From the NCBI GenBank assembly GCA_036268425.1, contig DATAUE010000022.1, forward strand, positions 21,597 through 85,596: a DNA stretch of 64,000 bases. Direction: 5' to 3'. Of the stretch, positions 36,251-44,310 are shown piece after piece. Position 1 is the first letter of the stretch. Each line of letters begins with the position of its first letter. Source of the DNA: DATARH01 sp036268425 (lineage in GTDB: Bacteria > Pseudomonadota > Alphaproteobacteria > ATCC43930 > CGMCC-115725). Both the position numbers and the translations under genes were made by a program. Under the pieces are notes generated by a model. The model was not told where the DNA came from. It saw nothing but the letters and a program-made list of their open reading frames with translations, and made no database searches.

Positions 36251-37840
36251 TTATCCTTTGAGAGTCAAATCTTCGAACGGCGCGGTGTAGGCGAAACCAG
36301 GGATGGCTCCGAACGATGATTCCCCGACTCGCGGCCCGATTGCGTTGATGAAGCCCAGCTGCCAGATCGGGGCATAGATCGCCTTGTCGTGTACCAGCTG
36401 CTGCATTTTGTCGAGAATTCCAGTCCGCTTCTCATGATCGAGTTCGTCGGCCTGCTGCGGATAGAGTTCGTCGATATCGGGATAGCTGCCATAGGCGTAG
36501 GCGCCGTCCTTGACGACAAAGGCGGCGAGTCGCGTTGCGGCGTTGCCGAATGCGCCGCTCGCTGCCTGGATGATGCCGCGTTTGTACTTTTTGTTGCCAT
36601 AGCCGCCAAAAAAACCGGCACGCTCGATCGGTTGCAATTTCACCTGAATACCAATCTCAGCCAAATTATTCAGCGAGACCTCGGCCATGTTCGAATACGA
36701 GCTGTCGCAATAGAAAAGGCCGGCGTCGAACCCGCCGGCGTGGCCGGCGTCGGCCATCAATTTCTTCGCTGCCGCCGGATCATATCTGGCGGCAGGGGGC
36801 TGCCAGTAATAGTCGAATGTGTATGGGATGATGCTGTTGGTCGTCTTGCAGTGGCCGAGAAACAGCGCCTTGCTCATGCCCTCGCGATCGATCGCGAGAT
36901 TTGCGGCCTGCCGCACCCGGACATCGTGCCAGGGCGATTTAGGATCCCATTGCTCGGGGAAATAGAGCCAATTCGGTGCCTGCAAAACGACCGGCTTCAA
37001 CGCCAAGCCGGGCGTCTTCTGCACCTCTTCGGCTAGTTCGCCGCGGATCGAATAGGCGATATCGACTTCGCCGCGTTTCAGTGCGGCGGTGCGCGTCGCC
37101 TCATCGGGGATCACCTTCATCACCAGAGTCTTGACGCTTGGCGTCTTGCGCCAGTAGCCCTCGAACGCCTCGAGTACGAGTTCCTGACCCGGGTTGAACG
37201 ACACGAATTTGTAGGGCCCAGCCCCGACCGGATTTTTCCTGAAGCCGTCGTCGCCAAGCTTCTCAACGTATTTCTTCGGGACAATCCACCCCGCCCCGCT
37301 GGCACTCGAATAAAAGCTTAAAAAATCGGGCCAGGGTTTTTTCAATTTGAAACGGACATGAGACGGATCGAGCACTTCGATCGCGTCGAGTTGGCTCTTC
37401 ATCAGGTCATGAGACGTACCCCGGTACCGCTCGTACGAGAATTTCACGTCGTCGGCAGTGACGGGATCGCCATTATGGAACAGCGCCCCCTTGCGGATCG
37501 TGAAATCGTAACTGAGGCCGTCTTTAGCGGCATTCCATTCCTCGGCAAGGCACGGCGCCTGCGCTTTACCAGGCATCGCCTTCACCATGGCATCATGCAG
37601 TGCGTACAACACCATGAACGGGGTGATGATGCCCTGCGTGTCTGCTGGATCGAACCAGGTCGGAGCGAGCGACACGTGAACCCCGTAGGTCAGTTGCCCG
37701 GCCGGCGCGGCAGCCTTGGCAAGTCTCGGCAGGCCCGTCGCACTGAGTGCAACGGTCGCCGCGAGCAACTGGCGGCGAGTTGGACGATGCGGATGGCAAT
37801 GGGCATCGGCCATTGCCGCCGGAACCGCAAGCGGACCCAT
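36251..37840 (-). CDS. Peptide-type ABC importer substrate-binding protein
   Basis: This 529-residue SBP_bac_5 protein starts with RPTRRQLLAATVALSATG, a twin-arginine-like export signal. The signature region is LSYDFTIRKGALFHNGDPVTADDVKFSYERY. Other typical blocks are NPVGAGPYKF and VRQAANLAIDREG. It is the first gene of the complete operon (binding protein, two permeases, two ATPases) and the only family-5 receptor in the window with its transporter beside it. A strong AGGAGGAGC lies directly before the ATG. The ligand cannot be read from sequence. A relic of a homologous gene end lies upstream at 37978-38097. Confidence 0.95.
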   Translation of the reverse strand: MGPLAVPAAMADAHCHPHRPTRRQLLAATVALSATGLPRLAKAAAPAGQLTYGVHVSLAPTWFDPADTQGIITPFMVLYALHDAMVKAMPGKAQAPCLAEEWNAAKDGLSYDFTIRKGALFHNGDPVTADDVKFSYERYRGTSHDLMKSQLDAIEVLDPSHVRFKLKKPWPDFLSFYSSASGAGWIVPKKYVEKLGDDGFRKNPVGAGPYKFVSFNPGQELVLEAFEGYWRKTPSVKTLVMKVIPDEATRTAALKRGEVDIAYSIRGELAEEVQKTPGLALKPVVLQAPNWLYFPEQWDPKSPWHDVRVRQAANLAIDREGMSKALFLGHCKTTNSIIPYTFDYYWQPPAARYDPAAAKKLMADAGHAGGFDAGLFYCDSSYSNMAEVSLNNLAEIGIQVKLQPIERAGFFGGYGNKKYKRGIIQAASGAFGNAATRLAAFVVKDGAYAYGSYPDIDELYPQQADELDHEKRTGILDKMQQLVHDKAIYAPIWQLGFINAIGPRVGESSFGAIPGFAYTAPFEDLTLKG

Positions 37841-37938
37841 GGCGCTCCTCCTGTTCGGATGGCCCTTTAATTTTGGGCCTTGCGTCTAGTGTAGACCAGC
37901 CATGCATTGGAGTCTCGGCTGAAAAGGGAGAGGGGGAC

Positions 37939-37953
37939 CCCACCAAAGGTGGG
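37939..37953. terminator. Short GC hairpin upstream of the ABC operon
   Basis: CCCACC (37939-37944) and GGTGGG (37948-37953) form a perfect six-pair stem around AAA. It lies between the binding-protein relic and the operon start. It may be the relic gene's terminator or part of the operon's leader. No T-run follows on either strand. Confidence 0.35.
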
Positions 37954-37977
37954 ACCCACCAAAGGCTAGGACGGAGA

Positions 37978-38097
37978 TCAGCCCTTCAGCGTGACGTCCT
38001 CGTCAGGCGCCTACAGGGTAACCCGGCTATCCGTCCGAACCCGCACTCGCTACCCGCGGCCCGATGCCGTAGATGAACGCGCGTTGCCAAATTGATA
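37978..38097 (-). pseudogene. Relic of the 3' end of a second binding-protein gene
   Basis: Read on the minus strand, this stretch gives IWQRAFIYGIGPRVASAG, a stop, PGYPVGA, a frameshift and DEDVTLKG followed by TGA. The intact binding protein next door ends IWQLGFINAIGPRVGES, IPGFAYTAP and EDLTLKG. The similarity shows that a homologous receptor gene once ended here and has decayed. It points to a former tandem duplication of the binding protein ahead of the operon. Confidence 0.7.
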
Positions 38098-38124
38098 CGA
38101 TGAATAGGGAGCGCGCTCCTAACC

Positions 38125-38337
38125 GTGGTTATTAGCGAACAATGGAGTTTTGATATTGAATGCCATTCTAGCGGAGAATCGAGTGGCGGCGCGCGCTCGT
38201 CCGGCTTTATCCCACGCATTGACGCAATCCACGAAACATATCGCCGGGGCTTCGTCATTGGATTCAATGCGCTAGTCGTGTTTAGAAAAATCAAAATTCG
38301 TAGGTTTCTCCTTCGGTACGCTTTCTATTCAAGATGA
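38125..38337 (+). CDS. Small open frame, doubtful
   Basis: A 70-codon frame starting with ATG lies between the binding-protein relic and the ABC exporter genes. It encodes a basic C-terminus (FRKIKIRRFLLRYAFYSR) and shows no motif or signal peptide. No clear ribosome binding site is present. It may be a chance frame in the 574-bp spacer 37841-38414, which otherwise holds only the hairpin and the relic. Confidence 0.2.
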   Translation: MVISEQWSFDIECHSSGESSGGARSSGFIPRIDAIHETYRRGFVIGFNALVVFRKIKIRRFLLRYAFYSR

Positions 38338-38414
38338 TGTTTAACGGAGCCCAATGCTCTTGGCAATATGGTTCCGCGTGACCACCTTATATCCGAGTTT
38401 CGTGAAAGGCAATA

Positions 38415-39341
38415 ATGTTAAGCTGTAGCGCTATCGCTATTTCCTCACTCAACAAAACATACGAGAATGGATTTAAGGCCCTCGCGGGTATCAATCTGGA
38501 AATAAAGCGGGGTGAAATCTTCGCCTTGCTCGGCCCCAACGGTGCCGGCAAGACAACCCTCATCAACGCGGTCTGCGGCATTGTGCAACCCAGTAGCGGC
38601 CGTATCCTCGTCTGCGGGCATGACAACAGAACGGATTATCGCGCCGCCCGTGCCGCAATTGGCCTCGTGCCGCAAGAGTTGACCACAGACGCGTTTGAGT
38701 CTGTCTGGAACACGGTGAGCTTCAGTCGCGGGTTATTCGGCAAGCGCCGCAATCCGGCTTATGTCGAGAAAACGCTAAAAAGCCTTTCTCTCTGGGATAA
38801 AAAGGACGAGGAAATTCGCCGCCTTTCGGGAGGCATGAAACGGCGTGTGATGATCGCCAAGGCGCTGTCGCATGAGCCGGACGTTTTGTTTCTCGACGAA
38901 CCCACGGCTGGTGTGGATGTGGAATTGCGCAAATCGATGTGGGCCCAGGTCGGCGCCCTTAGGGAAACGGGCGTTACGGTCATTTTGACCACCCATTATA
39001 TCGAAGAAGCGGAAGAAATGGCCGACCGTATCGGCGTGATCAACAAAGGGCAGTTGATTCTCACCGAGACCAAAGACGCCTTGATGCAAAAAATGGGCAA
39101 GAGTCAAATGGTGTTTACGTTGCGGGCGCCCATTACCGAAGTTCCTGCCAGCTTGGCTGCTTATGATCTGACGAGAGCCGAAGACGGCAGCAAGCTCATC
39201 TATACGTATAACGCACGCCAGGGCACGCACGATATTTCAGACTTCATCGAACGTCTGAAAGCAAATGACATTCGTCCAAAACAAATCGAGAGCCGCCAAA
39301 GCAGCCTCGAAGAAATCTTTATCCAACTGGTGGGCGCGTGA
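38415..39341 (+). CDS. ABC-2 type exporter ATPase (YadG/CcmA-like)
   Basis: This 308-residue ATPase has Walker A GPNGAGKTT, signature LSGGMKRR, Walker B VLFLDEPTAGVD and the H-loop TTHYIEEAEEM. The C-terminal region after residue about 230 is the usual ABC-2 extension. With the permease encoded next it resembles E. coli YadG/YadH and the NodI/NodJ type of exporter, which move polysaccharide, lipid or drug-like substrates outward. Its stop shares a base with the permease start, indicating coupled translation. G+C is visibly lower than in recQ and the peptide importer, suggesting a different origin. Confidence 0.93.
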   Translation: MLSCSAIAISSLNKTYENGFKALAGINLEIKRGEIFALLGPNGAGKTTLINAVCGIVQPSSGRILVCGHDNRTDYRAARAAIGLVPQELTTDAFESVWNTVSFSRGLFGKRRNPAYVEKTLKSLSLWDKKDEEIRRLSGGMKRRVMIAKALSHEPDVLFLDEPTAGVDVELRKSMWAQVGALRETGVTVILTTHYIEEAEEMADRIGVINKGQLILTETKDALMQKMGKSQMVFTLRAPITEVPASLAAYDLTRAEDGSKLIYTYNARQGTHDISDFIERLKANDIRPKQIESRQSSLEEIFIQLVGA

Positions 39342-40102
39342 TGAATTACCGCGGCACCGTGGCAATCTATAATTTTGAAATGGCCCGCACATTGCGCACG
39401 CTGGGACAAAGTATCGCGTCACCCGTCATTTCGACCGTACTGTACTTCATCGTTTTCGGCACGGCTATTGGATCGCGCATTCAGGATATCGATGGTGTGT
39501 CTTACGGAGCTTTTATTGTGCCTGGCCTCGTTATGTTGACCGTGTTGGGACAAAGCATATCGAATGCTTCCTTCAGTATTTATTTCCCGCGCTTCACGGG
39601 CACGATTTATGAGATCCTGTCCGCACCGCTCTCTTCCGGAGAGATCATTGTGGGGTATGTCGGCGCTGCGGCCACCAAGTCGGTGATTATCGGCATCATC
39701 GTTCTGGTGACGGCAGCTTTTTTTGTTCCGATGCATATCCTGCATCCTGTATGGATGGTGTTTTTTCTGGTGATGACCAGCGTTACCTTTAGTCTCATGG
39801 GTTTCATTATCGGTATCTGGGCCGACGGCTTTGAGAAGCTACAACTAATTCCCTTGCTGGTTGTCACACCGTTGACCTTCCTTGGCGGCAGCTTTTATTC
39901 GATCAACATGCTTCCGCCATTCTGGCGTCAAGTGTCGCTCATCAATCCGGTCGTCTATCTCGTCAGCGGCTTTCGCTGGAGTTTCTACGAGCACGGCGAT
40001 GTTAGCCTCACGACCAGCGTCGTGATGATAGCGACCTTTAGCGTTGCCGCTGTCGGGGTAATTGCCTGGATGTTTGAAACCGGTTATCGCCTACGGAAAT
40101 AG
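39341..40102 (+). CDS. ABC-2 type exporter permease (YadH/NodJ-like)
   Basis: This 253-residue membrane protein has about six hydrophobic segments. The ABC-2 family blocks are visible: MARTLRTLGQSIASPVIST near the start, the FIVPGLVMLTVLGQS helix, ISAPLSS-type EILSAPLSSGEI, and FLGGSFYSINMLPPFWR before the last helices. The ATG at 39341 overlaps the ATPase stop (TGATG). Together they form a half-transporter pair that would dimerise in the inner membrane. Ten bases after its stop lies the C-terminus of a decayed integrase on the opposite strand. Confidence 0.92.
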   Translation: MNYRGTVAIYNFEMARTLRTLGQSIASPVISTVLYFIVFGTAIGSRIQDIDGVSYGAFIVPGLVMLTVLGQSISNASFSIYFPRFTGTIYEILSAPLSSGEIIVGYVGAAATKSVIIGIIVLVTAAFFVPMHILHPVWMVFFLVMTSVTFSLMGFIIGIWADGFEKLQLIPLLVVTPLTFLGGSFYSINMLPPFWRQVSLINPVVYLVSGFRWSFYEHGDVSLTTSVVMIATFSVAAVGVIAWMFETGYRLRK

Positions 40103-40111
40103 TACTCCAGC

Positions 40112-40275
40112 TTACCGCGAAGCGGTGAGAGGCACGACATTTTGCCGCTCGCCGGTTGCCAACGGCTCCACGGATCGAATCGATTCACGGATATAGCTGG
40201 TCGTTAGATGACAGTAGTACATCTCAACCATTTGTGTATCGGCATGACCAAGATCCATGACCGTAATTATGCAAG
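40112..40275 (-). pseudogene. C-terminal remnant of a tyrosine integrase
   Basis: The minus strand reads VMDLGHADTQMVEMYYCHL, then TTSYIRESIRSVEP and a stop at 40112. This is the end of phage-type tyrosine recombinases: the L-G-H-A/S box with its catalytic His, then M-V-E-x-Y-Y with the nucleophilic tyrosine. Only the last about 55 residues remain, ending where the tRNA-like sequence begins. The reading frame has no start, so it is a fragment. It probably belongs to a former integrative element. Confidence 0.72.
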
Positions 40276-40290
40276 TCTGTTACGGCGGCA

Positions 40291-40321
40291 ACAGGGGTTC
40301 GAATCCCCCCTGGGAACGCCA
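40291..40321 (+). other. tRNA 3'-end-like sequence, candidate attachment site
   Basis: GGGGTTCGAATCCCCCC followed by a G/A-rich acceptor-like strand and a terminal GCCA has the form of a T-arm plus 3' acceptor of a tRNA. The T-loop TTCGAAT is canonical. The C-run is one base longer than a regular tRNA allows, and I find no D-arm, anticodon arm or 5' acceptor strand upstream. It is therefore a fragment, as left by integration of an element into a tRNA 3' end. The adjacent integrase remnant supports this reading. Confidence 0.5.
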
Positions 40322-40483
40322 GTTAATTTCGCGTTACCGTCGTTCTCTTAGACGAAGGCTGACGGCGCTCATGTATGGTGCGCCGGCAAATTTCCCGTCG
40401 TGCCCGTACTCGTATGCGCGCATGTCGGGGGCACGGGATATGCCGGGCAAGCCCGGGCCGATGATCGAGGTGGTGGGGGTACG

Positions 40484-42313
40484 GTGAGCGAAGACGACCT
40501 GCAAGCGCCGCTAGCTGTATTGCGGCGGGTCTTCGGCTACGCCACGTTTCGCGGGCAGCAGCAGGAGATCATCGAGCACGTCACCGACGGCGGCGACGCT
40601 ATTGTGCTGATGCCGACCGGCGGCGGTAAGTCGCTATGCTATCAGCTTCCGGCATTGCTGCGGCCGGGTCTTGGCGTCGTCGTATCGCCGCTGATCGCGT
40701 TGATGAAGGATCAGGTCGACGCGCTGCGCCAATCCGGCGTGCGGGCCGGCGCGTTGAACTCAGGGCTGCCGCCGGGCGAGGCCGGCGCCATCGAGCGGGC
40801 TGCTCGCGACGGTGCGCTCGACCTGCTTTATGTGTCGCCTGAACGTCTGATGATGCCGCATTGTCTCGACATGCTGCGGCATTGCCGGGTGGCGCTGTTT
40901 GCGATCGATGAGGCGCACTGTATCTCGCAATGGGGCCATGATTTCCGCCGCGACTACCAGTCGCTCGGGGTGCTGAAGCAGGAATTTCCCGACATCCCGC
41001 TGATGGCGCTGACCGCGACGGCGGACGAGCCGACCCGACGGGACATCGCCGACCGGCTTCACCTTGAAGAGGCGCGCCTGTTCGCTGCCGGCTACGACCG
41101 GCCCAATTTGTTCTATCGCGTGGTTGAAAAGCGCAGTGCGCGCGAGGATTTGTTGCGCTTTCTGAACGACGAGCACGCCGGCGACGCTGGCATCGTCTAT
41201 TGCCTGACCCGCCGGGCGGTCGAGGAAACCGCGCAATGGCTCAGCGGCCACGGCCGTGAGGCGTTGCCCTACCACGCCGGGCTGACGAGCGAGATACGAG
41301 CGCATAACCAGGAGCGCTTTCTGCGCGAGGAAGGCATCATCGTTGTTGCGACGGTCGCCTTCGGCATGGGTATCGACAAGCCAAATGTCCGCTTTGTCGC
41401 GCATCTCGACGCGCCGAAAAACCTTGAGGCCTATTACCAGGAAACCGGTCGCGCTGGTCGTGACGGGCTGCCGGCCGATGCCTGGATGACCTATGGCATC
41501 GCTGACGTGATGAATTTGCGTCGGCTGACCGAATCCGCCGATATCGACGAACGCCAGCGCCGCATCGAGCGCCAGAAATCCGAAGCGCTGATCGGTTTCT
41601 GCGAGACAGTGTCGTGCCGCCGCCAGATTTTGCTGGGATATTTCGGCGAGCGCGAGCATCCGCCCTGCGGAAACTGCGACAATTGCCGCGAACCGGTGGC
41701 GAGCTGGGACGGTACCATCGCGGCGCAAAAGGTGCTGTCGGCGGTCTACCGCACGGGCCAGCGCTTTGGCGCGCATCATCTGGTTGATGTGCTGCTGGGC
41801 AACGCGACCGAACGCGTCAAGCGCTTTCACCACGACGAGCTCAAGACGTTCGGGGTCGGCGCCGAACTCGACAATAGCGGCTGGCTGTCGGTCATTCGGC
41901 AGCTCGTCGCACAAGGCTATTTGCAGCCGGATCCGGAAGGGCATGGCGGGCTGGCATTGGCGCCGAATGCGCCGGAGGTGCTGCGCGGCAGCCGCGAACT
42001 GCGCTTCCGTACCGAACAGGCGCGCCCGCGTGGCGGCCGGCGCAAGGCCAAGACGGCGGGCGACATGGCGCTCGACCCGGCGGCGCAGTCCTTATGGGAT
42101 GCGCTGCGCGCCTGGCGTCTTGCGGAAGCCCGCCGTCAGGAATTGCCGCCCTACGTGATCTTCCACGATGCGACGCTGATCGAGGTGGCGCGCCGCCGCC
42201 CGCCGACGCTTGACGCACTGGCCGACATTCCTGGCATCGGCCGCAGTAAACTCGACCGCTACGGCGCGGCGGTGCTTACGGTCACGGCCCGCGGCAACGT
42301 GAACGACCATTAA
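40484..42313 (+). CDS. recQ: ATP-dependent DNA helicase RecQ
   Basis: This 609-residue 3'-5' helicase of the RecF recombination and fork-repair pathway is close in length to E. coli RecQ. Visible parts: motif 0/I (FRGQQQEII, then MPTGGGKSLCYQ), DEAH box at about 142-145 (AIDEAHCISQWGHDF), LTATA motif III, and the helicase C-domain with FGMGIDKPNVRFV and YQETGRAGRDG. The four-cysteine zinc site is C-R-R-Q ... C-G-N-C-D-N-C at about 378-402. After the winged helix, a C-terminal HRDC domain ends IPGIGRSKLDRYG. The GTG at 40484 is the chosen start: GAGGTGG precedes it and the similarity begins here, although the frame stays open 28 codons upstream. The next gene follows after 14 bases. Confidence 0.95.
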   Translation: MSEDDLQAPLAVLRRVFGYATFRGQQQEIIEHVTDGGDAIVLMPTGGGKSLCYQLPALLRPGLGVVVSPLIALMKDQVDALRQSGVRAGALNSGLPPGEAGAIERAARDGALDLLYVSPERLMMPHCLDMLRHCRVALFAIDEAHCISQWGHDFRRDYQSLGVLKQEFPDIPLMALTATADEPTRRDIADRLHLEEARLFAAGYDRPNLFYRVVEKRSAREDLLRFLNDEHAGDAGIVYCLTRRAVEETAQWLSGHGREALPYHAGLTSEIRAHNQERFLREEGIIVVATVAFGMGIDKPNVRFVAHLDAPKNLEAYYQETGRAGRDGLPADAWMTYGIADVMNLRRLTESADIDERQRRIERQKSEALIGFCETVSCRRQILLGYFGEREHPPCGNCDNCREPVASWDGTIAAQKVLSAVYRTGQRFGAHHLVDVLLGNATERVKRFHHDELKTFGVGAELDNSGWLSVIRQLVAQGYLQPDPEGHGGLALAPNAPEVLRGSRELRFRTEQARPRGGRRKAKTAGDMALDPAAQSLWDALRAWRLAEARRQELPPYVIFHDATLIEVARRRPPTLDALADIPGIGRSKLDRYGAAVLTVTARGNVNDH

Positions 42314-42327
42314 GGGAAGGACACCAC

Positions 42328-43191
42328 ATGCAACCACAAGCCGCTGCGATGAAGGCGTTGCTCGATCGGCCAGGACTGCAGGTTATGCCGGGCTGCGGCG
42401 ACGGCATGGGCGCCCGCCTGATCGAGGAAGCCGGGTTCAAAACGGCGTTCATCTCAGGTTCCAGTGTGTCGGCGATGCGCCTCGCAATGCCCGACATGGA
42501 CCTGGTGAGCTTCGCCGAGATGACCGACACCGTCGAAACCTGCATTGCGGCGGCGCCAAAGGTGTTGTGGCTGGCTGATGGCGATACCGGCCACGGCAAT
42601 GCCCTGGCAGTGCAGAAAGTGGTCCGCGCCTATGCCCGCCGCGGTGCCGCGGCGGTGCTGATCGAGGACAAGATCTGGCCGCGTCCCTTGGGACATGGCG
42701 GTGCCAAGCTGGTCGTCGAGCGCGACGCCGCGATCCTGCGCTGCCGCGCCGCCGCGGAAGCATGCCGCGAAGCCGGCATCCTGCTGCTCGCCCGCACCGA
42801 CGCACGCACCTCGCGCGGCTTCGATGAGGCGCTGGCGCGGATCAAGGCGTTTACCGCCGAGGGTGCCGATATCCTGTTTCTCGATTCGCCGCAATCCGAG
42901 GCCGAGATGCGCACCGGCATCGAGGCCTGCAACGGCAAGCCGGCGCTCGCGGTGACCTCGCCGGCCGGCAAGCATTTCATGCCGAACGATGCCGAATTAC
43001 AGCGTATCGGCATCAAGATCGTCGTGTATCCGCAAGACATCCTGGCGGCGTCGGTGCATGCGGTGCGCGCCGCGCTCGCCGGTCTCAAGGGCGGCGCAAA
43101 GCCGGCGATGGCCAACCCGGCCGAACTCGCCACCGCAATCCGCTCCGCCGACTATGTTGCACAAGATTCCCGCTGGCCCGATCCGAAATAA
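42328..43191 (+). CDS. Isocitrate lyase / PEP mutase superfamily enzyme
   Basis: This 287-residue TIM-barrel protein has the superfamily hallmarks: AFISGSSVSAMRLAMPDMDLV near the substrate pocket, the metal-binding LADGDTGHGNA, the VLIEDK strand and LLARTDAR. True isocitrate and methylisocitrate lyases carry a catalytic Cys in the K-K/R-C-G-H loop. Here the equivalent stretch reads LGHGGAK without cysteine, so it is more like oxaloacetate decarboxylase, PEP mutase or 2,3-dimethylmalate lyase types. The substrate is a 2-oxo or hydroxy acid, not further defined. GGGAAGGA before ATG 42328 and the short gap to recQ suggest shared transcription. Confidence 0.9.
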   Translation: MQPQAAAMKALLDRPGLQVMPGCGDGMGARLIEEAGFKTAFISGSSVSAMRLAMPDMDLVSFAEMTDTVETCIAAAPKVLWLADGDTGHGNALAVQKVVRAYARRGAAAVLIEDKIWPRPLGHGGAKLVVERDAAILRCRAAAEACREAGILLLARTDARTSRGFDEALARIKAFTAEGADILFLDSPQSEAEMRTGIEACNGKPALAVTSPAGKHFMPNDAELQRIGIKIVVYPQDILAASVHAVRAALAGLKGGAKPAMANPAELATAIRSADYVAQDSRWPDPK

Positions 43192-43266
43192 AACGCATCC
43201 AGCGGGAAATGTTGCCGTTACCGCAAGGCGCGCCGCCGCGCGGCGGTCTCGAAGGACGTACATCAC

Positions 43267-44256
43267 ATGGTCCCGCTTTCGGTTCTCGACCTCTCCCCGA
43301 TCGTTGAAGGCGGCGATGCCGGACAGTCGCTGCGCAATTCGCTCGACCTCGCGCGGCATGTCGAGGCGCTGGGTTATCGGCGCTACTGGATGGCCGAGCA
43401 TCACAACCTGCCGGGGATCGCCAGCGCCGCGACCGCGGTGGCGCTGGCGCATGTCGCGGCCGGCACCAGCCGAATCCGTATCGGCGCCGGCGGCATCATG
43501 CTGCCGAACCACGCCCCGCTGTTGATCGCGGAACAATTCGGCACGCTGGCGGCGCTGCATCCGGGGCGGGTGGAGTTGGGGCTCGGCCGAGCGCCGGGGT
43601 CGGACCAGCTGACGGCGCGCGCGATGCGCCGCAATCTGCAGGCCGGACCGGACCAGTTCCCGCAAGACGTTGTCGAACTGATGGCCTATTTTGCGCCCGT
43701 GCAGCCCGGTCAGGCGCTGCAAGCCGTACCGGGTGCCGGACTTAACGTGCCGGTCTGGATCCTCGGTTCCAGCACATTTGGGGCGCAGTTGGCGGCCTAT
43801 CTCGGGCTGCCTTACGCATTCGCATCGCATTTCGCGCCGGGTTCGATGACCGAGGCGGTCGCGATTTACCGCGACCGCTTTCGCCCGTCGGCCCAACTTG
43901 CCGCGCCGAATGTGATGCTCGGCGTCAACGTCATCGCGGCCGATACCGACGAAGAGGCAGGCTTTCTCTATTCGTCGCTGCGCCAGTCGTTTCTGAACAT
44001 TCGCAGTGGTCGGCCGAGCCGGTTGCCGCCGCCGGTTGCAGATTTCGATGCACGGCTTGATCCGTATGCCCGCGCAATGCTCGACGACGCATTGGCTTGT
44101 GCGATCGTCGGTAGCCGGGAAACGATACGGCGCGGTCTCGATGATTTCGTCGGCCGCACCGGCGCCGACGAATTGATGGTGACAGCCAATATCTTCGACC
44201 ACGAAAAGCGCAAACGGTCGTTCGAGATTGTCGCCGAAATCGGCGTCGCGCGCTGA
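43267..44256 (+). CDS. Luciferase-like flavin oxidoreductase (MsnO8/YhbW-like)
   Basis: This 329-residue enzyme of the luciferase-like family has the subgroup sequence LSVLDLSPI at the N-terminus, YRRYWMAEHHNLPGIASAAT, SRIRIGAGGIMLPNHAPL, and RVELGLGRAPGSDQLTARAM. These are typical of the MsnO8/YhbW branch of flavin-dependent monooxygenases. It probably uses FMNH2 from a general reductase. The substrate is unknown. The gene follows the PEP-mutase-like gene after 75 bases, so the pair may be one catabolic unit. It converges with the serine hydrolase gene; a GC hairpin lies between them. Confidence 0.92.
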   Translation: MVPLSVLDLSPIVEGGDAGQSLRNSLDLARHVEALGYRRYWMAEHHNLPGIASAATAVALAHVAAGTSRIRIGAGGIMLPNHAPLLIAEQFGTLAALHPGRVELGLGRAPGSDQLTARAMRRNLQAGPDQFPQDVVELMAYFAPVQPGQALQAVPGAGLNVPVWILGSSTFGAQLAAYLGLPYAFASHFAPGSMTEAVAIYRDRFRPSAQLAAPNVMLGVNVIAADTDEEAGFLYSSLRQSFLNIRSGRPSRLPPPVADFDARLDPYARAMLDDALACAIVGSRETIRRGLDDFVGRTGADELMVTANIFDHEKRKRSFEIVAEIGVAR

Positions 44257-44270
44257 ATACATGATTGGAC

Positions 44271-44292
44271 GCCGAGGCGCGACCGCCTCAGC
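44271..44292. terminator. Hairpin between convergent genes
   Basis: GAGGCG (44274-44279) pairs with CGCCTC (44284-44289) around CGAC, and the stem extends by two more pairs after one mismatch. It lies in the 54-bp gap between the plus-strand oxidoreductase and the minus-strand hydrolase, where a two-way terminator is expected. No T-run is present. Confidence 0.4.
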
Positions 44293-44310
44293 GCCGTCGC
44301 GCCCGGCGGT

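Noticed and set aside
40261..40321. Complete tRNA gene
   Set aside because: Only a T-arm and acceptor-like 3' end are present. No D-arm, anticodon arm or 5' acceptor strand can be folded, and the C-run is one base too long.
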